NCBI GenBank assembly: GCA_028716785.1 | Contig: JAQUPD010000005.1 | Coordinates: 17,164-81,163, forward strand | DNA length: 64,000 nt | Direction: 5' to 3' | From: Fidelibacterota bacterium | GTDB taxonomy: Bacteria > Fidelibacterota > Fidelibacteria > Fidelibacterales > Fidelibacteraceae | Part shown: positions 1-8,972 of the stretch, piece after piece | Layout: every line of letters begins with the position of its first letter | Position numbering within the stretch: the stretch's first letter is position 1 | Notes under the pieces: model-generated | The model's database searches: none | Told to the model about the DNA's origin: nothing | The model's input: only the letters and a program-made list of their open reading frames with translations | Translations under genes and position numbers: made by a program

Positions 1-109
1 TGATAAGGGAAAATAGACATTTATGTAATTTAACATGTTTATAGACGTTATTTATTTTGAATTCAGCGTGTGGACATGTTAGATTTCCTTTGTAACATGG
101 GGAGACACA

Positions 110-370
110 ATGAAGAATAATGATTCAGAAAATGATATAATGATTCCCGTTTACCGGTTTACCAATGAAATTGAAGCCCAGGTTTTAAGCCAGGTCCTAG
201 ATGAAGAAGGCATACCCTATCGTGTTCGTTCTTTTCGAGATTCTGCCTACAACGGTATTTATCAAATGCAAAAGGGATGGGGACAATTGGAATCACACGA
301 AAAATTCCGAAAGAAAATTGAGAACCTGGCAAAAATTGTCCTGACGAACAACAATATTAATGAACCTTAA
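110..370 (+). CDS. DUF2007-like small protein
   Basis: This 86-residue soluble protein has no signal peptide or membrane segment. Its first half reads like the DUF2007 putative signal-transducing family: an opening strand with VYRFTNEIEAQVL, then a helix and a 'DEEGIPYRVRS' strand, matching the usual pattern of a helix followed by a 'LxxxGIPxxV' segment. Family members are small ferredoxin-like-fold proteins often fused or linked to zinc-ribbon proteins, and no reaction is known. The ATG at 110 is preceded by GGGGAG at about 98-103, a good ribosome binding site. It stands alone, with about 295 bp to the next gene. The family call is by pattern only. Confidence 0.6.
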   Translation: MKNNDSENDIMIPVYRFTNEIEAQVLSQVLDEEGIPYRVRSFRDSAYNGIYQMQKGWGQLESHEKFRKKIENLAKIVLTNNNINEP

Positions 371-665
371 ATTTGATTATTTATTCTATTGATTATGAGG
401 TACTTATATATCTTGTGAATAAAGTATTCTATAACTCTAAAATTTTAATATAAACGTATTTTATCGTTAAAATAAAGAGATATAGAATGTTTAAACATAT
501 CGACGCATTTTAGAGGTTAAAAGGGGAAATTGATTATATTCTTTTGAAGATGGATGTTGATTTTGTTTGTGGAGATATAAAATTTGGTTTCTGTTTTTAA
601 AAAGGGGTATTTTCTTAAAGAATGGGTATAATTATCTTTTTAAGGGGAGGTAATGGATTGAAAAG
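371..665. other. AT-rich intergenic region, possible -10 element
   Basis: This 295-bp gap holds no open frame with a ribosome site. A TATAAT hexamer lies at 627-632, about 33 bases before the macrodomain gene start, but I see no convincing -35 hexamer at the right distance. GGGGAGG at 644-650 is unusually far (15 bases) from the ATG at 666. An in-frame ATT at 657 would fit the spacing better, so the true start of the next gene is slightly uncertain. Confidence 0.3.
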
Positions 666-1187
666 ATGATAGATCAGGTAACGATAGAAATTATTCAGGG
701 GGATATTGCCAATCAGAAGGATATAGATGCTGTTGTAAATGCTGCGAATGCGTCTCTTATGCCAGGTGGCGGGGTTGCAGGTGCTATTCATCGTGTAGCA
801 GGTCCCCAGCTTGCTGAGGCGTGTAAACCGTTAGCACCAATAAAACCAGGTGAAGCTATCATTACACCCGCGTTTCATTTACCTAACAAATATGTCATTC
901 ATTGTTTAGGTCCTGTTTACGGGGTGGATAAACCAGAAAGAACGTTGTTGGCACAATGCTATAAAAATGCGCTGAATCTCGCAGAAAAATATGCTATTTC
1001 CTCCATCGCCTTTCCAGCCATATCTACCGGTTACTTTGGTTATCCCTTCCAAGAGGCTGCCAAAATCACGTTTGAAACAATTTCTCACGCTGTTAAGGAA
1101 TTGAAACACGTAAAAAAAATTCGATTCGTCCTTTATAGCAAAAAAGATTTAGAAGTCTACAAAAAAATAAGTAAGAGTTATTTATGA
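666..1187 (+). CDS. Macrodomain protein (ADP-ribose / O-acetyl-ADP-ribose hydrolase type)
   Basis: This 173-residue protein is a stand-alone macrodomain. Diagnostic segments are GDIANQ near residue 12, VVNAANASL with the glycine-rich PGGGVAGAIH loop near residues 24-42, and the phosphate-binding AISTGYFGYP near residues 117-126. Family members (MacroD/YmdB type) bind ADP-ribose and remove acetyl or ADP-ribosyl groups. It overlaps pncB by four bases (ATGA), so it is translationally coupled to NAD salvage genes. This suggests a job in recycling ADP-ribose derivatives or reversing ADP-ribosylation, although the actual substrate cannot be read from sequence. The family is secure and the substrate is inferred. 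Confidence 0.9.
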   Translation: MIDQVTIEIIQGDIANQKDIDAVVNAANASLMPGGGVAGAIHRVAGPQLAEACKPLAPIKPGEAIITPAFHLPNKYVIHCLGPVYGVDKPERTLLAQCYKNALNLAEKYAISSIAFPAISTGYFGYPFQEAAKITFETISHAVKELKHVKKIRFVLYSKKDLEVYKKISKSYL

Positions 1188-2605
1188 ATTACTACACGGG
1201 GTCATTTACTGATTTTTATGAATTGACAATGGCACAAATCTATTTTTTAGAGGGATTGGATAAGAAAAAGGCTGTATTTGATTATTTTTTTCGAACGCTT
1301 CCCTTTAAGGGGGGATATGCTATTTATGCAGGCCTTGAAACGTTGCTGGATACGCTGGAATCCTTGAAATTTCAGCCAGAAGATTGTGATTATTTACTCC
1401 ATCAAGGGTTTGATCCTCGTTTTGTAAGTTATTTGCAAGATTTTCACTTTCAAGGAAATATATACAGTCAGCCAGAAGGTGACCTTGTTTTTCCTCACAG
1501 ACCTGTTTTACAGGTGGAAGGGAATTTGGTAGAGACTCAGTTAATAGAGACATTGTTACTAAACATCTTGAATTTTCAAACGCTAGTAGCAACCAAAGCC
1601 CGGCGAATTTGGAGTGTGTCGGAAGGGAAAAGGCTAGTTGATTTTGGCTTACGGCGTGCTCAAGGTCCCGGTGGCTATTATGCTTCCCGCGCTGCATTTA
1701 TTGGGGGTGTTGATGCAACCAGCAATGTAAAAGCAGGAATGGATTTTAAGATCCCTGTTTCAGGAACTATGGCACACTCGTTTATCCAGAGTTTTGATGA
1801 CGAACTAACCGCCTTTCGACTTTATGCTCACTATTATCCAGATAATTGTGTTCTTTTGCTGGATACTTATAACACCTTAAAAAGTGGCTTACCTAATGCA
1901 ATTCGTGTGGCACAGGAAATGGAAAAAAGAGGGCATCACCTGAAAGGAATTCGACTGGATAGCGGTGATTTGGCATGGCTTTCTAAACAATGTCGCAAAT
2001 ACTTGGATGCTGCAGGATTTAAAGATGTTCAAATTGCAGTATCCAATCAACTTGATGAAATTATCATTAAAAGCCTTCTTGAGCAAAAGGCACCTATCGA
2101 TTTGTTTGGTGTGGGCACACGTCTTGTCACTGGTGAACCTGATGCAGCTCTTGATGGCGTATATAAACTTTCAGAATATGAGAATCAGCCTCGAATAAAA
2201 TTTTCTGAATCACTTGGCAAAACAACCCTTCCTCATAAAAAGCAAGTATATCGCATTCGTAATCATAGAAATTCTTTTCTGGGCGCTGAAGTGATAACCC
2301 TACGGGATGAAAATCCCGAAAAAGTTTGTCAGATGTATCATCTCTTTGAACCCAATACCCATATGTCATTTGCATTGTGCAAAAAAGAACCTCTTCTTCA
2401 TCCCGTGATGGAAAGAGGGAAACGCTTAATGCCCTCAAAAACTGTTCAGGAGATTCGCAAATACAGTTTGACCTTGTTTCAAGACCTTCCGGAAGAATAT
2501 AAACGATTTGTCAATCCTCATATTTACAAAATTGGAATGAGCGATTCTTTAAAAGAAATACGTGATCGCTTGTTTCGCATCGAAATGCAGGAGAATAAGA
2601 AATGA
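1184..2605 (+). CDS. pncB: Nicotinate phosphoribosyltransferase
   Basis: It converts nicotinate and PRPP to nicotinate mononucleotide with ATP hydrolysis, the committing step of NAD salvage. The 473 residues fit the longer Bacillus-like branch rather than the roughly 400-residue enterobacterial one. Recognisable blocks are YTGSFTDFYELTMAQIY at the N terminus, DFGLRRAQGP at residues 153-162, SGTMAHSF at 193-200 carrying the His (198) expected to be phosphorylated during turnover, and RLDSGDLAWLS near 257-267. The start overlaps the macrodomain gene by four bases, and the stop overlaps pncA by four. With PncA it forms a complete nicotinamide-to-NaMN route. Confidence 0.96.
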   Translation: MNYYTGSFTDFYELTMAQIYFLEGLDKKKAVFDYFFRTLPFKGGYAIYAGLETLLDTLESLKFQPEDCDYLLHQGFDPRFVSYLQDFHFQGNIYSQPEGDLVFPHRPVLQVEGNLVETQLIETLLLNILNFQTLVATKARRIWSVSEGKRLVDFGLRRAQGPGGYYASRAAFIGGVDATSNVKAGMDFKIPVSGTMAHSFIQSFDDELTAFRLYAHYYPDNCVLLLDTYNTLKSGLPNAIRVAQEMEKRGHHLKGIRLDSGDLAWLSKQCRKYLDAAGFKDVQIAVSNQLDEIIIKSLLEQKAPIDLFGVGTRLVTGEPDAALDGVYKLSEYENQPRIKFSESLGKTTLPHKKQVYRIRNHRNSFLGAEVITLRDENPEKVCQMYHLFEPNTHMSFALCKKEPLLHPVMERGKRLMPSKTVQEIRKYSLTLFQDLPEEYKRFVNPHIYKIGMSDSLKEIRDRLFRIEMQENKK

Positions 2606-3192
2606 AAACACTCTTAATTGTCGATCCCCAACAAGATTTTATGCCCGGTGGCTCTTTGGAAGTTCCTAAGGGTGATGAAATTATTCCAATCATTCATCGA
2701 ATTATGAAAAAGTATGATACGTGTGTCGTGACACAAGATTGGCATCCCAAAAATCATGTAAGTTTTGCATCAAATCATGCTCAAAAAAAGCCATTTGATA
2801 TCATTGATCTCAAGGGTTTGCAACAAATATTATGGCCAGACCACTGTGTGCAAGGAACAAAAGGAGCTGATTTTCATCCTGCTCTAAATATGAAGCCCAT
2901 TTCTGCAATAATTCGTAAAGGCACAGATCCCCATATTGATAGTTACAGTGGGTTTTATGATAATGGTCATTTAAAAAAGACAGGCCTTGCAGGATATCTT
3001 CGGGATATTTCTTGCAAAGAAGTGCATATTTGTGGATTGGCTGCTGACGTATGCGTCTATTACACCATTTTAGATGCTTTAAAAGAAGGATTTTCTGTTT
3101 CACTTCTTCAAGATGCTGTAAGAGCGTTAGATTCTGATACTTTTGAGAAGATGAAAAAAGATTTAATAGAAATGGGTGTAAAAATAATTTAA
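2602..3192 (+). CDS. pncA: Nicotinamidase
   Basis: It hydrolyses nicotinamide to nicotinate and ammonia. The 196-residue protein shows the complete active site of the isochorismatase-like family: catalytic Asp8 (IVDPQQDF), Lys106 (IRKGTDPHIDSYSGF) and nucleophile Cys151 (GLAADVCV). The metal ligands Asp46 and His48 (TQDWHP), His52 and His81 (WPDHC) are also present. It overlaps the end of pncB by four bases, so product and next substrate are handled by coupled genes. Length is close to the E. coli enzyme (about 213). Nothing is missing. Confidence 0.96.
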   Translation: MKTLLIVDPQQDFMPGGSLEVPKGDEIIPIIHRIMKKYDTCVVTQDWHPKNHVSFASNHAQKKPFDIIDLKGLQQILWPDHCVQGTKGADFHPALNMKPISAIIRKGTDPHIDSYSGFYDNGHLKKTGLAGYLRDISCKEVHICGLAADVCVYYTILDALKEGFSVSLLQDAVRALDSDTFEKMKKDLIEMGVKII

Positions 3193-3216
3193 CGTAATAA
3201 AACGTCTTAGGGATTC

Positions 3217-3735
3217 ATGATGGAAAGAATTACATGTGAAGAAGCTTATAACCGGTTTAAACCTGAACCGTGTGTGTTGGTTCTATCGGTTGACAAAAAT
3301 GGAAAGCCAAGTGGCATGACCGCTGGATGGGTCATGAAAACCTCTATTGATCCTCCATTATTAGCGGTTTCCTTGCAGAAAAAAGGATATACCCACCACC
3401 TTATCAGAGAAAGTAAAGCCTTTGTAATTGCTGTGCCCAATAAAGCCTTAGAAGATGTCGTTCTCTTTTTTGGAACAACCCATGGTAACGAGATAGATAA
3501 ATTTTCCTATCCGGGATTGGAAACTGTTCCTGGTTCGGTTGTACCCATCCCCCTTATAAAAAATGCCACCCTCAATTTTGAATGTACCCTTTTAAAAGAA
3601 ATTGAAGCAGGAGATCACTTTTTATATCTTGGAGAAATTTGTGCTGTTCATGCTAATCGCGATAAAAAGGTGCTGATGAATATGGGAAAAAGAAACGGGA
3701 AGCGAATCTTTAAGGAATTCGAACCGTTGTTTTAA
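3217..3735 (+). CDS. Flavin reductase / flavoredoxin-family protein
   Basis: This 172-residue protein belongs to the flavin reductase-like, FMN-binding split-barrel family. The signature order is visible: VLVLSVDKNGKPSGMTAGWVMK near the N terminus (FMN phosphate loop with T-A-G-W), then SIDPPLLAVSLQKKGYTHHLI, then the HGNEIDKFSYPGLE segment. Members transfer electrons from NAD(P)H or ferredoxin-like donors to free or bound flavin. It lies 24 bp after pncA, so it is probably the last gene of the NAD-salvage unit. The start is ATG 3217 or the next ATG 3220. The ends of this gene and lpxK, transcribed from the opposite side, overlap by four bases. Confidence 0.85.
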   Translation: MMERITCEEAYNRFKPEPCVLVLSVDKNGKPSGMTAGWVMKTSIDPPLLAVSLQKKGYTHHLIRESKAFVIAVPNKALEDVVLFFGTTHGNEIDKFSYPGLETVPGSVVPIPLIKNATLNFECTLLKEIEAGDHFLYLGEICAVHANRDKKVLMNMGKRNGKRIFKEFEPLF

Positions 3736-4679
3736 GCAGCAAGGATTTTTAATATTTCTGTTGTTAATGGCTCTGGGATGGTGAGTTCCATGTGAACAAC
3801 AGAAATGCGATGGGATTTAAGGAAGGCAGGGGGAAGTTTAACATAATCTTTGTGGGTAGTCACATAGTGGGTGGATTTTTGTTTTTCAAGGAAATGCATT
3901 TTTCGTGGTGTATAAGTCACATGATCTCGAAAGGCAACTTTTTTTTGAGGAGTTATCCCCATTGTTACAAGTGTTTCAAAAAATCGGTGAGGATTGGCAA
4001 TACCACAAAACGCACATACGGATTTATGGTTCTCTAAAGGGGGAGAGAGAGTAAAGGTTAGATGATAGGGAATAACTGGTGCAAATCCCTGAAGATAAGC
4101 GTACACTTTAGGGGCTGCACTTTCTTCTAAAAAAATAAGTGAGGCATCCTTCAATCTGCTTAAAGAATCCCTTAAATCGCCAAAAGGAAAATATTTTGCG
4201 TTGGGACCTTTAAACTCTTTTTTAAAAATTACAATATTTTTATCAGAAACAAGATTTCGATGTTGAAAGCCATCATCCAAAATAATCATGGTAGGCTGGT
4301 GATATTTTTCAAGGTAGCAAGCGCCTTGATACCGATTTTCACTGACAACAAGAGGGATATCTGGCAAAAGAGATTTAAGCATTACAGGTTCATCACCATA
4401 GTGAAGGGAACTTTTTGAAAGATCTTCTGAAAGGATAACCTCCTGAATTCCTTTGGATTTTCTGCCATAACCCCTGCTAAGAATCGCGGGTTTATATCCC
4501 TCGTTGTAAAATAAGCGCGTCATAAAGTGGGTAAGAGGAGTTTTTCCAGCACCACCGATGGTTAAACTTCCTGTGGAAAAAATGGGTGTGCTCACCTGGA
4601 AAGAGGCCTTTTTTCCCGAATCGTATGCAGAATGACGTTTTTTGACTAACACATCCACAAGGCGAGAATAAAGATTCAT
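3732..4679 (-). CDS. lpxK: Tetraacyldisaccharide 4'-kinase (lipid A kinase)
   Basis: It phosphorylates the 4' position of the lipid A disaccharide at the inner membrane. The P-loop is at residues 37-48 (GSLTIGGAGKTP), the family's usual place for a Walker A motif near the N terminus. ILSRGYGRK near 79-87, HYGDEPVML, and the DDGFQHRNL block that contains the LpxK DDGFQH signature follow. The 315-residue length is normal. It begins two bases after lpxB, so the two are one operon. The N-terminal membrane anchor is weak compared with E. coli LpxK. Confidence 0.93.
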   Translation of the reverse strand: MNLYSRLVDVLVKKRHSAYDSGKKASFQVSTPIFSTGSLTIGGAGKTPLTHFMTRLFYNEGYKPAILSRGYGRKSKGIQEVILSEDLSKSSLHYGDEPVMLKSLLPDIPLVVSENRYQGACYLEKYHQPTMIILDDGFQHRNLVSDKNIVIFKKEFKGPNAKYFPFGDLRDSLSRLKDASLIFLEESAAPKVYAYLQGFAPVIPYHLTFTLSPPLENHKSVCAFCGIANPHRFFETLVTMGITPQKKVAFRDHVTYTPRKMHFLEKQKSTHYVTTHKDYVKLPPAFLKSHRISVVHMELTIPEPLTTEILKILAA

Positions 4680-4681
4680 CT

Positions 4682-5833
4682 CTAAATATCCTGAAGCATA
4701 AGGTCAATAATTTTTTCGCTTCCATGATCAACGTTAAGATGTTGAATATGGCGCTCAATTTGTGTCCGTTTGATGGTATGATGTGAAAAAGTAAGCATTT
4801 GAGTTTGAATTTCGCGGGCAAGGCGTTCTGGCGTGAAATCCTGCTGAAGCAATTCAGGGACTAAGGGTTGTCCAGCTAAAATATTAATCATACCAATAAA
4901 ACGCATCTTTGTTAGTTTACGTCCCAGATAGTAGGTGAGTCCTGCCGTTTTATAAAAAATAACCATAGGCTTATTATGAAGAGCTGCCTGTAAGCTTGCA
5001 GTGCCAGAACACACGGCAATTACTGTGGAATTTGCCATCAGATTATTGACATCGCCTGTATAAACTGGAATACTAAAATCCCTATAAACCGTATCCCATA
5101 ATGTATCATCAATCGATGGAGCTTTAGAAATAACATATTGCCATGTTGGAAATTTGTCATGTAAAATTTTCACCGTTTCTTTTAAAATTGGAATGTGTCG
5201 CTGAAGCTCTTGTTTTCTGCTACCTGGAAAAAAACTCACAACGGGAAGCGTTGAATCAAGAGGCAGATTTAACGCCTCAAGAGGTGGATAGGTTGTTGAT
5301 AAAATTTTATTCGCCAGAGGATGTCCTACAAAGGTTGTTTTTATCCCAAACTGTTTAAAATAGCGTTCTTCAAAGGGGAAAATAGTAAAAAGATGGGTGA
5401 CATATTTTTTTATTTTTTTGTTACGTTTTGCTTTCCAAGCCCATGTTTGAGGTGCAATGTAGTAGAAAACAGGAATTTTCCGGTGATAGGCCCATTTTGC
5501 AATTTTTAAATTAAATCCTGGATAATCAATGAGAAGAATACAATCAGGCTTTCGGGTCCGAATTGCCTTTTTCACAGTTTTAAACATTTTTCGCACAAAG
5601 GGTAAATTGATGAGTATTTCATAAAATCCCATAAAGCCAGTATCACGAGAGTGAAAAAGGAGTTCAGTTCCTGCTGCTGCTATGTTATCTCCGCCAATCC
5701 CAAAAACATCACATGCTGGAAAAATCTTTTTTAAGGATTGAATAATACGTGCCCCAGGTTCATCAGCAGAATGATCACCTGCAAGAATACATAAGGACTG
5801 GATCTTTTTAGAGGATATATCTTTCTTCGCCAT
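4682..5833 (-). CDS. lpxB: Lipid-A-disaccharide synthase
   Basis: This GT19 glycosyltransferase condenses UDP-2,3-diacylglucosamine and lipid X. The 383-residue length is typical. LLIDYPGFNLKIAKWA near 98-113, YYIAPQTWAWKAKR near 123-136 and SFFPGSRKQEL near 195-205 are family blocks, and AVCSGTASLQAAL near 270-282 is the donor-binding site. The N-terminal block, normally AGExSGDxxGA, reads AGDHSADEPGA here, a modest deviation. The gene starts two bases downstream of the oxidoreductase gene, so the three minus-strand genes form one unit. Confidence 0.94.
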   Translation of the reverse strand: MAKKDISSKKIQSLCILAGDHSADEPGARIIQSLKKIFPACDVFGIGGDNIAAAGTELLFHSRDTGFMGFYEILINLPFVRKMFKTVKKAIRTRKPDCILLIDYPGFNLKIAKWAYHRKIPVFYYIAPQTWAWKAKRNKKIKKYVTHLFTIFPFEERYFKQFGIKTTFVGHPLANKILSTTYPPLEALNLPLDSTLPVVSFFPGSRKQELQRHIPILKETVKILHDKFPTWQYVISKAPSIDDTLWDTVYRDFSIPVYTGDVNNLMANSTVIAVCSGTASLQAALHNKPMVIFYKTAGLTYYLGRKLTKMRFIGMINILAGQPLVPELLQQDFTPERLAREIQTQMLTFSHHTIKRTQIERHIQHLNVDHGSEKIIDLMLQDI

Positions 5834-5835
5834 TT

Positions 5836-6855
5836 TTATGGAGTAGACGTAAACTTATTGTGATGAATCATGACGGCATTTTGAATATCAATGGCCAATT
5901 GTAGCGCTTTATAGCCATCTAAACCACTTACAACGGGCGGTATTTCTTTTAAACATGAACAGGCAAATTCTCGAAGCTCTGCTTGTAAGGCATTTTCTTT
6001 TTTTGTTGATAGGTTTTGATAGCGAAATCCCTTTTCAAAATCTTCGGGAATTGTTACCATGATGCGTTCACTATCTTTTGAAAGATCACCCTCGTTTTTT
6101 TGAAGCTGGTATAAATCAGCCGTTTGATTTAAAAAATCGACAGAAGCATAGCCATTTGGCTGGAAAAAACGCATCTTTCGCATCTTTTTAGGGGATATTC
6201 GACTCGAGGTAAGATTGGCAACAGTCCCATTTTTAAATTCAATGCGAGCATTGACTATATCGGTCTGCGAGGAAAGAACGGGTGAACCTGACGCATGAAT
6301 AGCTTCAATAGGACTCTGAACGATGTGAAGTAAAATATCGATATCATGAATCAGAAGTTCCATAACCACTGGGACATCTGTTCCGCGATAAGGATTAAAT
6401 TGTCCCAAGCGATGAGATTCAATAAAAACAGGATTTAACGGAAAGACTTCCAAAACCTTTTTAAAGATGGGATTAAAGCGTTCGATAAATCCTACTGTTA
6501 AAAAAGGACCTTTTTGATTGTTAGCCAAAGAAAGCAGTTCTTTTGCCTGTTCCACCGTTTCTGTAAAGGGCTTTTCGACAAAAGTGTGTTTACCAGCTTG
6601 TAATGCTTTTTTAGCAATTTCATAGTGAGAAATAGTAGGGACAACAATATCAGCGATGTCACACCGTTCAATCAAAGCATCATGGAAAAAGTGGGGAATG
6701 CCATATTTTTCAGGAATTATTTTTTGTTTTTCAGGATCAATATCACAAAATCCTACGACTGATACTTCAGGAATAGCAAGCCAGTTCTCAAGATGACGTG
6801 TACCAAATTTTCCAACACCAAAAATACCAACCTGTATTTTTTCTTTTCTGTTCAC
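5836..6855 (-). CDS. Gfo/Idh/MocA-family oxidoreductase (possible lipid A sugar dehydrogenase)
   Basis: This 339-residue NAD(P)-dependent oxidoreductase has an N-terminal Rossmann domain with GIFGVGKFGTRH (residues 10-21), the conserved FVEKPFTETVEQAK segment and the LLIHDIDILLHI region of the C-terminal domain. Family members oxidise or reduce sugars and inositols. It is the first gene of an operon with lpxB and lpxK, spaced by two bases. In some bacteria a relative, GnnA, oxidises UDP-GlcNAc to a 3-keto sugar for 2,3-diamino lipid A. That role is plausible here, but the partner aminotransferase (GnnB) is not in this window. Substrate is therefore an inference from context. Confidence 0.85.
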   Translation of the reverse strand: MNRKEKIQVGIFGVGKFGTRHLENWLAIPEVSVVGFCDIDPEKQKIIPEKYGIPHFFHDALIERCDIADIVVPTISHYEIAKKALQAGKHTFVEKPFTETVEQAKELLSLANNQKGPFLTVGFIERFNPIFKKVLEVFPLNPVFIESHRLGQFNPYRGTDVPVVMELLIHDIDILLHIVQSPIEAIHASGSPVLSSQTDIVNARIEFKNGTVANLTSSRISPKKMRKMRFFQPNGYASVDFLNQTADLYQLQKNEGDLSKDSERIMVTIPEDFEKGFRYQNLSTKKENALQAELREFACSCLKEIPPVVSGLDGYKALQLAIDIQNAVMIHHNKFTSTP

Positions 6856-6906
6856 GAGGGGAATTTATAATAAAGGGGGAATAAAACAAATTTGAAAAGG
6901 GCTCAA

Positions 6907-7419
6907 TTACGGGAGCTTCGAAAGATCAGATTTTAAATGATCCATCATTGATAATTGAAAGGGAACATATTTTTGAAGCAGCGTGCCACTCGGTTCGTAA
7001 ATGACAATTCCGGGTCCAAATCTCAGGTCATCCGATGACACATCTAAAAGATTTGCACACACATTAAACACATCCATATAAAGAGGGGCAGAAAGATTAC
7101 ACGTATTTTGAAAAGTATTTAAGCGTTCTACATCCTGACTGGTTGCAATAAAGAAAAACTTGCGGTTTGAGGATTTGAAGTCTTTAATCAGCGCATTCAG
7201 AGGAGGTAACCAAGATTCCAATGAAACATCCTCAAGATGGAAAAAAATGAGAATTACGCCACAACGGGGGGCATCGGGACGAAGAAGGCGGGGTTCACCC
7301 ACATAATCGTGGAGATAAATATTTTTATTATTCAACGTTTTAAAGACAACATCTGGTACTTCCGCAAAAGCGAAGGTAGAGACAACAAGCAGAAAGATAA
7401 GAATACGTTTTTTTTGCAT
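6907..7419 (-). CDS. Exported thioredoxin-fold protein without CXXC
   Basis: This 170-residue protein starts with a signal peptide: MQKKR, a hydrophobic stretch, and a likely cut after AFA near residue 20. The mature part begins VPDVVFKTLNNKNIYLHDYVG and later has VILIFFHLEDVSLESWLPPLNAL and a FFFIATSQD strand. This is the layout of redoxin/thioredoxin-like proteins (AhpC/TSA type). The position where a CXXC active site would stand has no cysteine pair, and the remaining cysteines are scattered (for example NTCNL and NVCANL). It may be a structural or regulatory relative rather than a thiol oxidoreductase. It lies 51 bp upstream of the lpx operon on the same strand. Confidence 0.55.
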   Translation of the reverse strand: MQKKRILIFLLVVSTFAFAEVPDVVFKTLNNKNIYLHDYVGEPRLLRPDAPRCGVILIFFHLEDVSLESWLPPLNALIKDFKSSNRKFFFIATSQDVERLNTFQNTCNLSAPLYMDVFNVCANLLDVSSDDLRFGPGIVIYEPSGTLLQKYVPFQLSMMDHLKSDLSKLP

Positions 7420-7453
7420 CGTTATAGGTTACTTTTTTGAATTTACAACAGGT

Positions 7454-8812
7454 TTAAAGAGAGGTCAAATGATTTTGGCCACGGGATTTTTGTTGGTAAT
7501 GGAAATAAAGAAAAACAGGTACCCCTGTTACAATTAACACCAATGCTGCCAAAATACCACTCACTGGATATGCTTTGAATGTCCCATACACCAAAAGTAT
7601 TTGGAAAAGAATAGATAAACTTGCCATCAGTTTCCAGGAAGGGGCATGATAAGAAGGGTTGTAATCGTCTCTCTTTTTTAGCCAAAAAATAGAGGCATAG
7701 ACCAGCAAATTCTGTAGAACATACGAGAGAGTAAAATATCCCAAAAGATTTCCTATACCTCCTGGCATAAAAATTAAAAGAATTGCGATAGCCGATTGAA
7801 GGATAATAGACATATAAGGAGTTCCAAATGTTGGATGGAGTTTCCCAAAAACACGAAAAAAGAGTCCATCGCGTGCCATGGCATATTGAATTCGCGGTTG
7901 AACCATAATGCAGGCATTGGTTGCGCCAACCATTGAAATAAATGCAGCAATGGCCAAAAATCCTCCTGCAAACGAAGCAAAAAGAGGCAAGTAGCAAAAA
8001 GGATTTGCAAATCCCCCGGAAATAGAAATCAACGTTTCGTGGGGAATAATGGCGCCTGTGGCAAAAGCAACAGCAGTATAGGTAAGGGTAACAAAAATTG
8101 TACTTCCTAAAAGGGCACGAGGAAGCGTTTTTTGAGGATTTTTAACTTCCCCTGCCATGTATAGGATATTGGGAAATCCTGCATAACTCCAAATAGTGCC
8201 CGATATTCCGGCCATCAGACAAGCAAACCAGGCCATGGGTGTGTTTGTAGACATGTTTTTTGGGACAAAAAAGAGATTATCAGATGTCAAAAATCCTAGG
8301 CCAATAAAGGCAAGGAGAATAAGTGGGGAGATTTTCAGAATAGTTAAAACAAATTGAAGTCGGCCTCCCTGGCGGACACTTTTTATATGAACTGACGTGA
8401 GGATAAGAATAATAAGCGTTGCTAAAATTTTTTGCCAGTATGACTCTGTTAAAATCGGGAAAAAAATATCAAGAGCGGCTACAGCAGAAAGTGCTAAAAT
8501 TGTTATGGAGGGTGTATCACTGGTCCAAAAAACAGTCCAGACATACAAAAAAGCCAAAAAAGGACTTCCAGCTTTTTGTAAATATAAATACCCGAAGCCT
8601 TGTTCTGGATAAGCCGTTCCCATTTCACTCAAGATAAATATCTGAGGGAGCCAAATAAGTCCACCAATAAACCAGGCTAATACAGCCAAAAGAGGGGCGC
8701 CTGTTGCTTGCTGAACAATGGGCAAATTAATAAACACTCCTGATCCAATCACAGTACCAATAATGATTGCCAATACATGGCTCATGCTTAGTTCACGTCG
8801 GATTTCACTCAT
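7454..8812 (-). CDS. APC-superfamily amino-acid permease
   Basis: This 452-residue inner-membrane protein has about twelve hydrophobic segments. The first carries IGTVIGSGVFINLP, the glycine-rich substrate-binding turn of the amino acid-polyamine-organocation family. GTIWSYAGFPNILYMAGEVKNPQKTLPRA near 207-235 is the family's second hallmark, in the LAT/SteT-like group. It takes up or exchanges amino acids, with specificity not readable. It is divergent from the alanine racemase gene with a 160-bp shared upstream region, which hints at alanine or another small amino acid. RBS context is ordinary. Confidence 0.9.
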   Translation of the reverse strand: MSEIRRELSMSHVLAIIIGTVIGSGVFINLPIVQQATGAPLLAVLAWFIGGLIWLPQIFILSEMGTAYPEQGFGYLYLQKAGSPFLAFLYVWTVFWTSDTPSITILALSAVAALDIFFPILTESYWQKILATLIILILTSVHIKSVRQGGRLQFVLTILKISPLILLAFIGLGFLTSDNLFFVPKNMSTNTPMAWFACLMAGISGTIWSYAGFPNILYMAGEVKNPQKTLPRALLGSTIFVTLTYTAVAFATGAIIPHETLISISGGFANPFCYLPLFASFAGGFLAIAAFISMVGATNACIMVQPRIQYAMARDGLFFRVFGKLHPTFGTPYMSIILQSAIAILLIFMPGGIGNLLGYFTLSYVLQNLLVYASIFWLKKRDDYNPSYHAPSWKLMASLSILFQILLVYGTFKAYPVSGILAALVLIVTGVPVFLYFHYQQKSRGQNHLTSL

Positions 8813-8972
8813 GTTTCCCCTTTGCTAGGAAAACGTTTCTCTTTAAGGATTTATGATTGTAATAAAGTGATTAAAAGGTATAAATAAAATAAAAGGAATA
8901 AAAGATGAAACAATGGGAAGATTCTATTAAATCCTTTTATGAAAGGAGAAGGGAGATGTGTAAATTTAATGC

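Noticed and set aside
7443..7997. 184-codon minus-strand frame inside the amino-acid permease
   Set aside because: It lies entirely in another frame of the permease gene, has no ribosome site and its composition (many Cys, Phe, Trp) is that of a shadow frame.
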